This document shows positions 6,101 through 13,474 of a DNA stretch of 48,783 nt, one piece after another; the stretch's first letter is position 1; every line of letters starts with the position of its first letter. The stretch is from contig CALWAP010000012.1 in NCBI GenBank assembly GCA_944375715.1, forward strand, positions 1-48,783. The letters run 5' to 3'. Made by a program: the position numbers and the translations under genes. This DNA comes from an uncultured Clostridia bacterium. GTDB lineage: Bacteria; Bacillota; Clostridia; Oscillospirales; Butyricicoccaceae. The notes under the pieces are model-generated. The model made no database searches and was not told the DNA's origin. It saw nothing but the letters and a program-made list of their open reading frames with translations.

Positions 6101-7504
6101 TCAGTCTTCCTTTTTTGTACCGATACCGGCTTTTGCCTTTTTGCGCCATCTGCCATTTTTGAAGGCGACGGCGTTTATTACGGCGCCCATTATCCAGGAG
6201 CACAGAAGAGAGATAAAGACGCTTTCGGGCATGCCGTTGGGGTTTTCGGCGCTGCGGGTCAGGTAAGCCAGGAGATAGGCCAGAGGTACCCTTATGACTA
6301 TCGTCGTAAAGAAGGATATCCACATGGGGGTGGTGGCGTCGCCTGCGCCGCGCATGACGCCCGAAAGGCACTGTGTTACGGCAAAGGCGATATACCCAGG
6401 GGCGATTATGCGGAGCATCGTGACACTCATGTCGATTATATAGGGGGTATCGGTAAAGAAGCTTATCAGAAGCCTGCCGAAAAGCAGTATGCACAGAACC
6501 AGGAAACAGGCCGTCGATACTGCCATTTTAAGTCCGGAGCGGATGCCTTCCTCTACCCTGTCTATCTTGCCGGCGCCGATATTCTGGCCCGTGTAGGTCG
6601 TCATCGAGTTGCCGAAGGTGAAGTTGGGCATCATGACGAAGGCGTCGACCCTCATGACTATGGTGTTGCAGGCGACAAAAGCCGCGCCGAAGGAGTTGGT
6701 CAGGGACTGCACGACCAGGGACGAGCAGGACATGACGGCCTGGGCCAGGCCCGAGGGCATGCCCAGGGAGACAAGCCTTTTGACATATTGCGGGGAAAGG
6801 GCAAAATGGCGTTTTTCCATATGTATTATATCCTTAAGGGACAGGAGCTTGCGCAGGCTCATTACAGCCGAGATAAACTGCGCCATAATGGTGGCGATGG
6901 CGACGCCCTCGACGGCCATATTGAACTTGGTTACGAAAAGCAGGTCCAGGAATACGTTTAAAACAGTGGCCAGCAGGAGGAACTTCAAAGCGCTGAAGGA
7001 GTCGCCCAGGCCTCTCAATATGCCGGCCAGGATATTGTAGAAGGCCGAGCCGATTATCCCGGCGAATATTATCCTCAGGTAGGCAAGGCACATATCGAAT
7101 ATTTCGGGCGGGGTATCCATTATCCGGAGCAGCGGCTCGGAAATAAGTATGCCCAGGGCCGTCATTATAAGGGAGGATATGAAGGTCAGCGTCAGGCAGG
7201 TGCCTACGGCATGGGACAGGTCCTCATACCGCCGCGCGCCGAAATACTGCGCTACCATTATCCCCGCGCCCGTGGCTATGCCGACGAACAGCACGATGAG
7301 CAGGTTTATAATTGGCCCACTGCCCCCGACAGCGGCAAGGGCGTTATCGCCGACATATTTACCGACGATGACCGAGTCAGCCGTGTTGTAAAACTGCTGG
7401 GCTATGTTGCCCGCCAAAAGGGGTGCGGCGAACAGCGCGATCTGTTTCCAGGGGGTGCCCTGTGTCATATCCTTCGCCGCGAACATGTTGGAAAGCCTTG
7501 ACAT
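6101..7504 (-). CDS. MATE-family efflux transporter
   Basis: The 467-aa protein has about 12 membrane segments in two similar halves. Each half starts with a MATE signature: PLLAGNIAQQFYNTADSVIVG near residue 30 and LGMPSGLAQAVMSCSSLVVQ near residue 250. The family exports cationic drugs and metabolites with Na+ or H+ antiport in the cytoplasmic membrane. The length and the ribosome binding site (GAGGTGACGT) are normal. It is divergent from the AEC transporter. The substrate cannot be predicted. Confidence 0.92.
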   Translation of the reverse strand: MSRLSNMFAAKDMTQGTPWKQIALFAAPLLAGNIAQQFYNTADSVIVGKYVGDNALAAVGGSGPIINLLIVLFVGIATGAGIMVAQYFGARRYEDLSHAVGTCLTLTFISSLIMTALGILISEPLLRIMDTPPEIFDMCLAYLRIIFAGIIGSAFYNILAGILRGLGDSFSALKFLLLATVLNVFLDLLFVTKFNMAVEGVAIATIMAQFISAVMSLRKLLSLKDIIHMEKRHFALSPQYVKRLVSLGMPSGLAQAVMSCSSLVVQSLTNSFGAAFVACNTIVMRVDAFVMMPNFTFGNSMTTYTGQNIGAGKIDRVEEGIRSGLKMAVSTACFLVLCILLFGRLLISFFTDTPYIIDMSVTMLRIIAPGYIAFAVTQCLSGVMRGAGDATTPMWISFFTTIVIRVPLAYLLAYLTRSAENPNGMPESVFISLLCSWIMGAVINAVAFKNGRWRKKAKAGIGTKKED

Positions 7505-7541
7505 ACGTCACCTCATATAATATAAAGTCAATACGATGGAC

Positions 7542-7570
7542 AGTATATCATGAATTATTTGCTTTAGCAA
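7542..7570 (-). promoter_or_regulatory. candidate sigma-A promoter of the MATE gene
   Basis: On the minus strand TTGCTA (7565-7570), a 17-base spacer and TATACT (7542-7547) lie about 40 bases upstream of the MATE start. Confidence 0.5.
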
Positions 7571-7588
7571 CAAAAAGCCGCTTTGCTG

Positions 7589-7617
7589 TTGAACATTTGA
7601 TATCTTGCTGTTAAAAT
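7589..7617 (+). promoter_or_regulatory. candidate sigma-A promoter of the AEC gene
   Basis: TTGAAC (7589-7594), a 17-base spacer and TAAAAT (7612-7617), 19 bases before the start codon. Confidence 0.5.
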
Positions 7618-7635
7618 CGGAGGGGAGGGATTTAT

Positions 7636-8580
7636 ATGGGCAGCTTTATAACCCTTTTGAAGGCACAGAGCGTCATTATAGTTTATATACTGATAGGCGT
7701 GCTGCTTTCAAAAAAGGGTATGATAACCTATAAAAGCCGCGGGGCTTTTACCGATTTTGTCATCAAGGTGACACTGCCCTGCATGGTGTTCAGCTCTTTT
7801 ATGGGCGAAATGACGGGCGATATGCTTAAAGAGGGGGCGTCGGTGCTCTTTATTTCCTCGGGGGTCTGCATTTTCGCCTGGATAGCGGGTATTTTTATTT
7901 TCCGAAAGGCCGAAAGCCGTAAGCGCAGCATCATGAAGTTTGCACTTTTAGTGGGCAATATAGGCTTTGTCGGCATGCCTTTGGTGGCCCAGGTCTATGG
8001 CGAACAGGGGTCGTTTTACGGCTCTTTTTACCTTATATCAAATGTCGCTTTTAATTGGTCGGTGGGCATAGCCTTCCTTTCCCCGGGAGAAAAGGGCGCC
8101 GCCCTTGTTAAAAAGGTGCTTCTTAACCCCGGAATAATAGGTGTCACCCTGGGTATGGCAAGAATGCTGTTTAATATATCCCTGCCGTATACGGCCGAAA
8201 CGGTAATCAGGGCTTTGGGCGGCATAACCTCACCCATGGGCATAATCCTGGTGGGCACTATTCTGGGCGAATGCAGGCTGGGCGATATCTTTGACAAAAG
8301 CGTGCTTTATACCTGCTTCTGCAAGCTTATCGCGCTGCCCCTTTGCCTGATGGCTTTTTTGTGGGCAAGCGGCCTGGGCGTGTCTTTGGCACCGGCGGCC
8401 GTCGGCGTTCTGATGGTCATGACGGCCATGCCTGCCGGGGCCACCACGGCCATTTTGGCCGAAAGCTATGGCCAGGACGAGGTTTTTGCCTCGAAAACCG
8501 TCTTTGCCACCACCCTTTTGTCCCTTGCTACCGCGCCCATAGCGGCGCTTGCGCAGCCCTTTCTGCAAAGCATAATGTAA
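7636..8580 (+). CDS. AEC-family (auxin efflux carrier-like) transporter
   Basis: A 314-aa integral membrane protein of about ten segments in two five-helix halves, with the family pattern in the second half: GGITSPMGIILVGTILG, then MTAMPAGATTAILAESYGQD and ASKTVFATTLLSLATAP at the end. Bacterial AEC proteins carry malate, malonate and other organic acids or amino acids. The ribosome binding site GGAGGGATTTAT is strong. The gene is alone between its promoter and a terminator, so the substrate cannot be inferred from neighbours. Confidence 0.9.
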   Translation: MGSFITLLKAQSVIIVYILIGVLLSKKGMITYKSRGAFTDFVIKVTLPCMVFSSFMGEMTGDMLKEGASVLFISSGVCIFAWIAGIFIFRKAESRKRSIMKFALLVGNIGFVGMPLVAQVYGEQGSFYGSFYLISNVAFNWSVGIAFLSPGEKGAALVKKVLLNPGIIGVTLGMARMLFNISLPYTAETVIRALGGITSPMGIILVGTILGECRLGDIFDKSVLYTCFCKLIALPLCLMAFLWASGLGVSLAPAAVGVLMVMTAMPAGATTAILAESYGQDEVFASKTVFATTLLSLATAPIAALAQPFLQSIM

Positions 8581-8591
8581 ATATCAAAATC

Positions 8592-8620
8592 AAAAGACGC
8601 CGGAAGGCGTCTTTTTTTTT
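8592..8620 (+). terminator. intrinsic terminator
   Basis: Stem AAAAGACGCC / GGCGTCTTTT, loop GGAA, nine T. It ends the AEC gene. Confidence 0.9.
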
Positions 8621-8648
8621 GAATATATTCAGAAGATATAAAAAAATA

Positions 8649-8677
8649 TTGACGATAACAGTTATATATTATAACAT
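8649..8677 (+). promoter_or_regulatory. weak promoter candidate of the S41 gene
   Basis: TTGACG (8649-8654) and TAACAT (8672-8677) at 17 bases in a very AT-rich intergenic stretch (8,621-8,715). Confidence 0.35.
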
Positions 8678-8728
8678 AAATATATAAATATTTAACAAAA
8701 ACTATGCTTAGAGAAAGGGAGGGATTTT

Positions 8729-9973
8729 ATGCTCGGTAAAAAAGTCAAGGTAATATTAGTGCTTGTTTTTATTTTACCGTTTCTTTTGGCAGCATATATG
8801 CCGCATATCGTAAAAACAGCCGATATGCCGGAGCATCTTGAGGACCTTACAAAGCAGGAGGCTCTGGAGGATTACGACTATTTCTGGAGCTGCATAAAAA
8901 AATACCATACATCAATTATGGCCACCCATTCCCCGGAGGAAATTGAGGAAATCGAGGCAGAGTACAGGCAGGATATTGAAAACCCATACCCCGGCAGCAG
9001 CACCGCGGAAGCCCTTACAGAAGCGATTTTAAAGGTGCGCCGGGAGCTTTCCTATATGGGGCATCTGCAGCTGATATCAGGTGACCTTTATGACGAAGGG
9101 GAAGGGACTTTTATGGTGCCCTTTGAAGAGCGTATAAATATGGGCACTCCCGATTACAGCGAAATGTTTTCCGACGAAAGGGTCAGGGAATCGGCCTATT
9201 GGTATGAGGAAACATACATGGGAACGAAGGGCGGCACCGGCGGCGGGGAGGTGTACCCCGAGTTTGAGCATATCGACGGGAAAATATCCTATATAAAGCT
9301 GCCCTCCTTTGCAAACTCCTATATAGAAAGGGACCATGACGATATTGCCTCATGGCTTAAAGAGCACATAAACGATGAGGCCATTATCCTTGACATAAGG
9401 GGCAACGGCGGAGGAAACGGCATGTATTGGTATAGCAATATTCTTGCATACCTTTTGAATGAGGACGTCATGAATACGTCGTATGGGTTTATATCGGATT
9501 TCCCCGAAGACCCAAACTGTGCATTTATGGAAGATATTAGGGAAAAGGCGAGCACGGAAGAAAGGGAAATGGTATATTCCCTGCCCGGGTTTGAGCCCGG
9601 CCCTGTTTTGGACGAAGCCCTGCTTTACAAGAGCACAACCATGTGGCCTAAGGACGAGGAAAACTGCCTGGGATATGAAGGCAAGATATACCTTTTGACC
9701 GATGGTGGCACAGGTTCGGCGGCGGCAGATTTTGCCTACTTCTGCAAAATATCGGGCTTTGCCACCATAGTAGGAAAGCCTGCAAATGCTGACGGCGGCG
9801 GGTTTGGTATCACTCCCGTTTGGTTCACCCTGCCAAACAGCAGGCTGCCATTTATGATCCGCCTGTCTTACAGTGTCATGTCCGACGGGTCCTGCGGCCA
9901 GGTTTACGGGGTGGAGCCCGATGTTTATACCGAAGATGACGCTTTGGAAGCCTGCCTTGAGATAATTGGATAA
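8729..9973 (+). CDS. S41-family (C-terminal processing) peptidase-like protein
   Basis: This 414-aa protein starts with a signal peptide or anchor (KVKVILVLVFILPFLLAAY). The catalytic part has the tail-specific protease motifs: ISYIKLPSF, ILDIRGNGGG (about residues 220-229) and YLLTDGGTGSAAADFAYF, where S330 in GTGSAA is the expected nucleophile. It then runs into GGGFG and SYSVMSDGS. No PDZ domain is visible, as in the shorter S41 proteins of Clostridia. The general-base Lys found four residues after Ser in CtpA-type enzymes is not at that place (ADFA), so activity is uncertain. It acts outside the membrane, probably on peptides. Single gene with its own terminator. Confidence 0.85.
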   Translation: MLGKKVKVILVLVFILPFLLAAYMPHIVKTADMPEHLEDLTKQEALEDYDYFWSCIKKYHTSIMATHSPEEIEEIEAEYRQDIENPYPGSSTAEALTEAILKVRRELSYMGHLQLISGDLYDEGEGTFMVPFEERINMGTPDYSEMFSDERVRESAYWYEETYMGTKGGTGGGEVYPEFEHIDGKISYIKLPSFANSYIERDHDDIASWLKEHINDEAIILDIRGNGGGNGMYWYSNILAYLLNEDVMNTSYGFISDFPEDPNCAFMEDIREKASTEEREMVYSLPGFEPGPVLDEALLYKSTTMWPKDEENCLGYEGKIYLLTDGGTGSAAADFAYFCKISGFATIVGKPANADGGGFGITPVWFTLPNSRLPFMIRLSYSVMSDGSCGQVYGVEPDVYTEDDALEACLEIIG

Positions 9974-9985
9974 AGTAAAGTAAAC

Positions 9986-10012
9986 AAAAAGGCGCCGAAA
10001 GGCGCCTTTTTT
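9986..10012. terminator. bidirectional terminator between convergent genes
   Basis: Stem AAAAGGCGCC / GGCGCCTTTT with loop GAAA and A/T tracts on both sides, between the S41 gene and the minus-strand membrane gene. Confidence 0.9.
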
Positions 10013-10727
10013 AGTTCAGGAGAAACTCGAGACCCTTTAGGAGGTCATAGCCTTCGGAGACATAGTAGTCTGAGTCATAATAAATCACATGGTCGCTTAT
10101 ATAGACCCTGATGCTCCCGCCGTCTTCCAGGCGGAAGGTTATGCTGTTTTCGGGCAGGTCGTACATATATGTGCGGTCTTCTTCCAGCACCGAAATGCTT
10201 AGAATATAGTCGCATAGGGCCTGTGCCTTTTCGCCCGTCAGGGAGAGGCTTTGGCCGCCGATGTCGGCCTCGGCCGACAGGACATCTTTGGAGCGCAGGC
10301 CGGTGTATTTTTTAAAATCCCGGTAGCCGCTGTCCTCGGGCCCTACGGTGCGGTAAAGGGCAAGGCCTACGGCGGCTAAAAGCAGCAGGGCCAGGGCTGT
10401 GCATGCAAGCTTTACCCAAAGGGGGCGCTTTCCGCTGCCGTCAAATTCCATGAGCCACAGGAAAAGGCCGGAGATTATGACGGTGGTGGCTAAAAGCTCC
10501 AGGTGCTCGGAAACAAGGGAAAGCCCGCCCGCTATTATATTGGCCGCCAGAACGGCCATGCGGTATTTGCTGCGGAAGGCGATTTTCCCGCCCGTAAAGT
10601 AAAGCAGCATTATCAAAACGGCAAGGCCGGATATCAGAAGGTTATTTGACGCAAGGGCCAATATAACAGCTGCAAGAGACAACGCAAGAGCCAGAAGGAA
10701 TAAGGGCTTTTTCATGAGGTCTTTCAT
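10011..10727 (-). CDS. membrane protein with extracytoplasmic C-terminal domain
   Basis: The 238-aa protein has about five membrane segments in the first 125 residues (PLFLLALALSLAAVILALA, NLLISGLAVLIMLLYF, AVLAANIIAGGLSLV, TTVIISGLFLWLM, ACTALALLLLAAVGLALY). A soluble part of about 110 residues follows, with an acidic end (YYDSDYYVSEGYDLLKGL). No family is recognised. Its ATG overlaps the stop of the upstream gene by four bases (ATGA), so the two are translationally coupled. They share the promoter and possible attenuator at 11,222-11,328. Confidence 0.7.
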   Translation of the reverse strand: MKDLMKKPLFLLALALSLAAVILALASNNLLISGLAVLIMLLYFTGGKIAFRSKYRMAVLAANIIAGGLSLVSEHLELLATTVIISGLFLWLMEFDGSGKRPLWVKLACTALALLLLAAVGLALYRTVGPEDSGYRDFKKYTGLRSKDVLSAEADIGGQSLSLTGEKAQALCDYILSISVLEEDRTYMYDLPENSITFRLEDGGSIRVYISDHVIYYDSDYYVSEGYDLLKGLEFLLN

Positions 10728-11197
10728 TTTGATACGCCTCCAAATCTAAAAAGATCGGGCCACAGGCTTTCGGGCAGAAGGCCTATGCCGAATATTTCCA
10801 TAATGCACAGGGCAATAAAGATCGTGAGCAGCGCCGAGCACAGGCGCAGAACGGAGGCCGGGGCCTCGCTTTCCGGGCCGCCTGATGCAAACCAGATAAA
10901 GGCGGCGACGGCCAAAACAAGAAAGGCCGTGGATCTAAGGGGGGCGGCAAGAAACAAAGTTATCAGCAGAAGGGCCGTAAATCCCCTTATGAAGGGGCTG
11001 TAATTCACAAAAAGAAACCGGTTAAGCCGTATAAGGTCAACGCAGTAGATAAGGGTGATGAAGAAAAGGGAAAAGGTAAGCAGGCTTGCGCTTGCGCACA
11101 GCCTTATAAAGGCAATAAACAAAGCCGCAAGAAACAAAGGGGGCACATTGGAGCGGAGGCTGAGCCGCTCTTTAAGGTAAAGAAGGTAGTTTTTCAT
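10724..11197 (-). CDS. polytopic membrane protein, unknown
   Basis: A 157-aa hydrophobic protein with four or five predicted membrane helices (VPPLFLAALFIAFIRL, LLTFSLFFITLIYCVDL, FTALLLITLFLAAPL, TAFLVLAVAAFIWFASG, RLCSALLTIFIALCIMEIF). The start MKNYLLYLKERLS is supported by AAAGGAGG seven bases upstream; the frame extends to 11221 without a better site. It is the first gene of a two-gene operon with the partner at 10011. The pair is small, unnamed and preceded by an unusual leader, so it may be a regulated envelope or transport module. No function can be given. Confidence 0.65.
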   Translation of the reverse strand: MKNYLLYLKERLSLRSNVPPLFLAALFIAFIRLCASASLLTFSLFFITLIYCVDLIRLNRFLFVNYSPFIRGFTALLLITLFLAAPLRSTAFLVLAVAAFIWFASGGPESEAPASVLRLCSALLTIFIALCIMEIFGIGLLPESLWPDLFRFGGVSK

Positions 11198-11221
11198 AAA
11201 GGGGCCTCCTTTCAAAGGCAA

Positions 11222-11275
11222 AACAAAAAGGGCCGTAAAGGCCCTTTTAGAATATGTGCAATTTTCATAAGGGCC
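11222..11275 (-). promoter_or_regulatory. candidate transcription attenuator in the operon leader
   Basis: Within the 5' leader, GGGCC-TTTAC-GGCCC followed by a T run (11226-11248) is an intrinsic terminator placed before the first gene. Upstream, GGCCCTT (11269-11275 on the plus strand as AAGGGCC) can pair with the AAGGGCC arm of the terminator, giving a mutually exclusive antiterminator. A leader frame of 18 codons (ATG at 11267, start MKIAHILKGPLRP) runs through the terminator but has no clear ribosome binding site. Confidence 0.5.
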
Positions 11276-11299
11276 GCGGAAGCAAAGCTCTTTTTTTTG

Positions 11300-11328
11300 A
11301 TTATATCATACATTCTCTCCTTTTGCAA
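11300..11328 (-). promoter_or_regulatory. sigma-A promoter of the minus-strand membrane operon
   Basis: Minus strand TTGCAA (11323-11328), 17 bases, TATAAT (11300-11305). The transcript would start near 11293, giving a leader of about 95 bases. Confidence 0.7.
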
Positions 11329-11402
11329 CAATGAAAGAGTAAGGAGTCAGAGGAATGAGAGAGATAAATCTTTAGTTGGAGTCGGGATGGCAGCGGGGAC
11401 GG

Positions 11403-11436
11403 AAAAAGCCGCCTTTTTGCAAAAAAGGCGGCTTTA
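11403..11436. terminator. inverted repeat / hairpin of unknown role
   Basis: AAAGCCGCC and GGCGGCTTT arms separated by a run ending in TTTTTGCAAAAA, forming a near perfect long hairpin. It lies between tRNA-Arg and the membrane operon promoter and could stop read-through from the tRNA, which already has a terminator. Confidence 0.45.
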
Positions 11437-11496
11437 CAAAAACTTCTTGTAGCAGCGTAAGGTTTGTAATATAATACAAAGGTATCAAAGGCAAAG

Positions 11497-11520
11497 AAAA
11501 AGGGGACCCAAAGGATCCCC
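11497..11520 (-). terminator. terminator of tRNA-Arg
   Basis: Minus strand GGGGATCC-TTT-GGGTCCCC followed by TTTTTC, directly after the tRNA 3' end. Confidence 0.85.
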
Positions 11521-11521
11521 A

Positions 11522-11598
11522 TGGCACGCCCGAGAGGATTCGAACCTCCGACCTACCGCTTAGGAGGCGGTCGCTCTATCCTGCTGAGCTACGGGCGC
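11522..11598 (-). tRNA. tRNA-Arg (CCT)
   Basis: A complete 77-base cloverleaf on the minus strand: acceptor GCGCCCG pairing with CGGGCGT, D arm AGCTCAGCAGGATAGAGC, anticodon loop CTCCTAA with anticodon CCT, T arm GGAGG-TTCGAAT-CCTCT, and encoded CCA. It decodes AGG, which is a frequently used Arg codon in this window. Confidence 0.95.
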
Positions 11599-11618
11599 AT
11601 ATGCAAATTGCATTGTTT

Positions 11619-11647
11619 ATGATACCCTTAAAAAGGTTTTTTGTCAA
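11619..11647 (-). promoter_or_regulatory. promoter of tRNA-Arg
   Basis: Minus strand TTGACA (11642-11647), 17 bases, TATCAT (11619-11624), about 20 bases upstream of the tRNA 5' end. Confidence 0.75.
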
Positions 11648-11675
11648 CACTAATTTTTTATCGGGAGGCGGGGAC

Positions 11676-12476
11676 TTGAGGATACTCGCGGTAGGGGATA
11701 TATGCGCCGCCGCAGGAAGGCGGCTTGTCAGGACATGCCTTTCGAAAGCCAGGGACCGGCTTGAGGCCGACCTGGTAATTGTCCAGGGGGAAAACGCCAA
11801 TGATAACGGCAGAGGCATTTCACCCGACACGGCAATGGATTTTTTTTACGCCGGGGCTGATATAATAACCCTGGGTAACCACGCTTTCAACGACAGGAGG
11901 ATATACGATTTCCTGGACGAAAACGATACTGTCGCAAGGCCCTTTAACGCGCCGCCCAGATCTCCGGGCACAGGGTACTCGGTTTTGGACCTGGGCAAAA
12001 GCCGCGTGTGCGTCTGTTCGCTGGCCGGCAGGGTAGAGATGGATTTCCGTTATTCCGACCCCTTCAAGGCAGCCGACCAGGTTTTTAAGGAGTGCAGGGC
12101 CGACATATACATTTTTGACTTTCACGCCGAGGCCACCAGCGAGAAAAAGGCCCTGGGCTTTTATCTGGACGGCAGGGCGTCGGTGGTTTACGGCACCCAT
12201 ACCCATGTGCCCACCAGGGATATATGTATCCTGCCCAAGGGCACGGGATATATTACCGATATCGGCATGAGCGGCGGCTCACTTTCGGTTCTGGGAGTAA
12301 AGCCGGAAAAATCTATTGCCATGTTTCTGGGCGAGCCTTATGTGAGATACGATTATTCCGAAAAGGACCCTGTGATGCAGTGCGCCCTTTTCGAGCTGGA
12401 CGAAAAGGGGATATGCCTAAGCGCCCGCGCGCTGGACATATATCCCGGCCCTTCGGGGGAAATCATTATAAAATAA
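11676..12476 (+). CDS. ymdB: YmdB-family metallophosphoesterase
   Basis: The 266-aa protein matches the YmdB (TIGR00282-type) family in length and motifs: start LRILAVGDI with metal ligand D8, GENAN (E39, N40), GNHAFN (N68, H69), FDFHAEATSEK, YGTHTHVPTRD and GTGYITDIGMSG. In Bacillus, YmdB is a 2',3'-cyclic nucleotide phosphodiesterase that influences biofilm and sporulation decisions. I start at TTG 11676 because GGGAGG precedes it and the family begins exactly here; the frame is open to 11601, which overlaps the tRNA-Arg promoter. The next gene, pgeF, follows 17 bases later. Confidence 0.92.
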   Translation: MRILAVGDICAAAGRRLVRTCLSKARDRLEADLVIVQGENANDNGRGISPDTAMDFFYAGADIITLGNHAFNDRRIYDFLDENDTVARPFNAPPRSPGTGYSVLDLGKSRVCVCSLAGRVEMDFRYSDPFKAADQVFKECRADIYIFDFHAEATSEKKALGFYLDGRASVVYGTHTHVPTRDICILPKGTGYITDIGMSGGSLSVLGVKPEKSIAMFLGEPYVRYDYSEKDPVMQCALFELDEKGICLSARALDIYPGPSGEIIIK

Positions 12477-12493
12477 AAGGGAAGTAATAGATC

Positions 12494-13315
12494 ATGTCTG
12501 AGCTTATTGAAAAAAGGTTTGAAAAGGGGGGCCGGTATTTCGTATCGCCCCAGCTTGAAATGTGCCCCCATGTAGGCCACGGCTTTTTTACAAGGGAAGG
12601 CGGAGTTTCCAAGGGGATATACGAAAGCCTTAACTTCCGTTATACGGGAAGCGATGACAAGGCCCTGGTGGAACAGAACTTCAAAAGGGCGGCCGAGCAG
12701 ATAGGCGGCGGTTTTGACCACATAGTCCGCACCTGCCAGAAGCACACCGATATAATAGAAGTCATTACCGAGGATAAGGGGGAATACCGCCAGGTTGGCG
12801 TCCCCGGGGGCTGCGATGCCCTTATAACCAACGTACCCGGTGTGGTCCTGGCCGGCTTTTACGCCGACTGCCAGCTTATTTTGCTTTACGATGAAAAGCA
12901 CCATGCCATAGCTGCCGTGCATTCCGGCTGGCGCGGGGTGGCAAACAGGATCCTTGCAAAAACTGTGGAAAGGATGGGGCAGGAATACGGCACCCAGCCC
13001 AAAAACATCATAGCCGCCGTCGGCCCCTCCATATGCCGCAGGTGCTTTGAGACCGACGACGATGTAAAAGAGATACTTTTTGAGATATACGAAGATCAGG
13101 TGCCCGATTATTTTTATAAAGAGGGCAACAAGTGGCATATCGACCTTAAAATGCTGACATATTCGTCGTTTATAAGGCTGGGGGTGCAGCCCTATAACAT
13201 AGACATGTCCAATATGTGCACCTGCTGCGGGGAGGAAGGACTTTTCTGGTCGCACCGCAGGCAGAAAGAGTCCAGGGGCGTGCATGCCGGCATGATAATG
13301 CTTAAAAAGGTATAA
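12494..13315 (+). CDS. pgeF: PgeF/YfiH-family multicopper-oxidase-like purine nucleoside enzyme
   Basis: The 273-aa protein carries the motifs of the YfiH/LACC1 family: GHGFFTREGGVSKG, CQKHTDI (H84), GFYADCQ (C126) and AVHSGWRGVANRI (H143), then GPSICRRCFE. H84, C126 and H143 are the expected zinc ligands. Members have been shown to act as purine nucleoside phosphorylase/adenosine deaminase, and in E. coli as peptidoglycan editing factor; the older name is laccase domain protein. It lies 17 bases after ymdB and is likely co-transcribed. The length is normal for the family. Confidence 0.92.
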   Translation: MSELIEKRFEKGGRYFVSPQLEMCPHVGHGFFTREGGVSKGIYESLNFRYTGSDDKALVEQNFKRAAEQIGGGFDHIVRTCQKHTDIIEVITEDKGEYRQVGVPGGCDALITNVPGVVLAGFYADCQLILLYDEKHHAIAAVHSGWRGVANRILAKTVERMGQEYGTQPKNIIAAVGPSICRRCFETDDDVKEILFEIYEDQVPDYFYKEGNKWHIDLKMLTYSSFIRLGVQPYNIDMSNMCTCCGEEGLFWSHRRQKESRGVHAGMIMLKKV

Positions 13316-13348
13316 ATATTAAAAATATTTAGTCAATCAAAATTTTTA

Positions 13349-13377
13349 GTGCAACATGGCAAAAAATGTGTTACAAT
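13349..13377 (+). promoter_or_regulatory. promoter candidate of fakA
   Basis: GTGCAA (13349-13354), 17 bases, TACAAT (13372-13377), about 95 bases before the start codon. The leader contains a palindromic AGGGGC/GCCCCT hairpin near 13441-13457. Confidence 0.45.
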
Positions 13378-13474
13378 GTTGGGCAGAATAATCCCCAAAA
13401 GGGATTTTAAGCCCTTCTGGGGCGAGGTTTTGAAAGACGGAGGGGCCCGGCCCCTTTGAATGGAGGAAGTAAGT

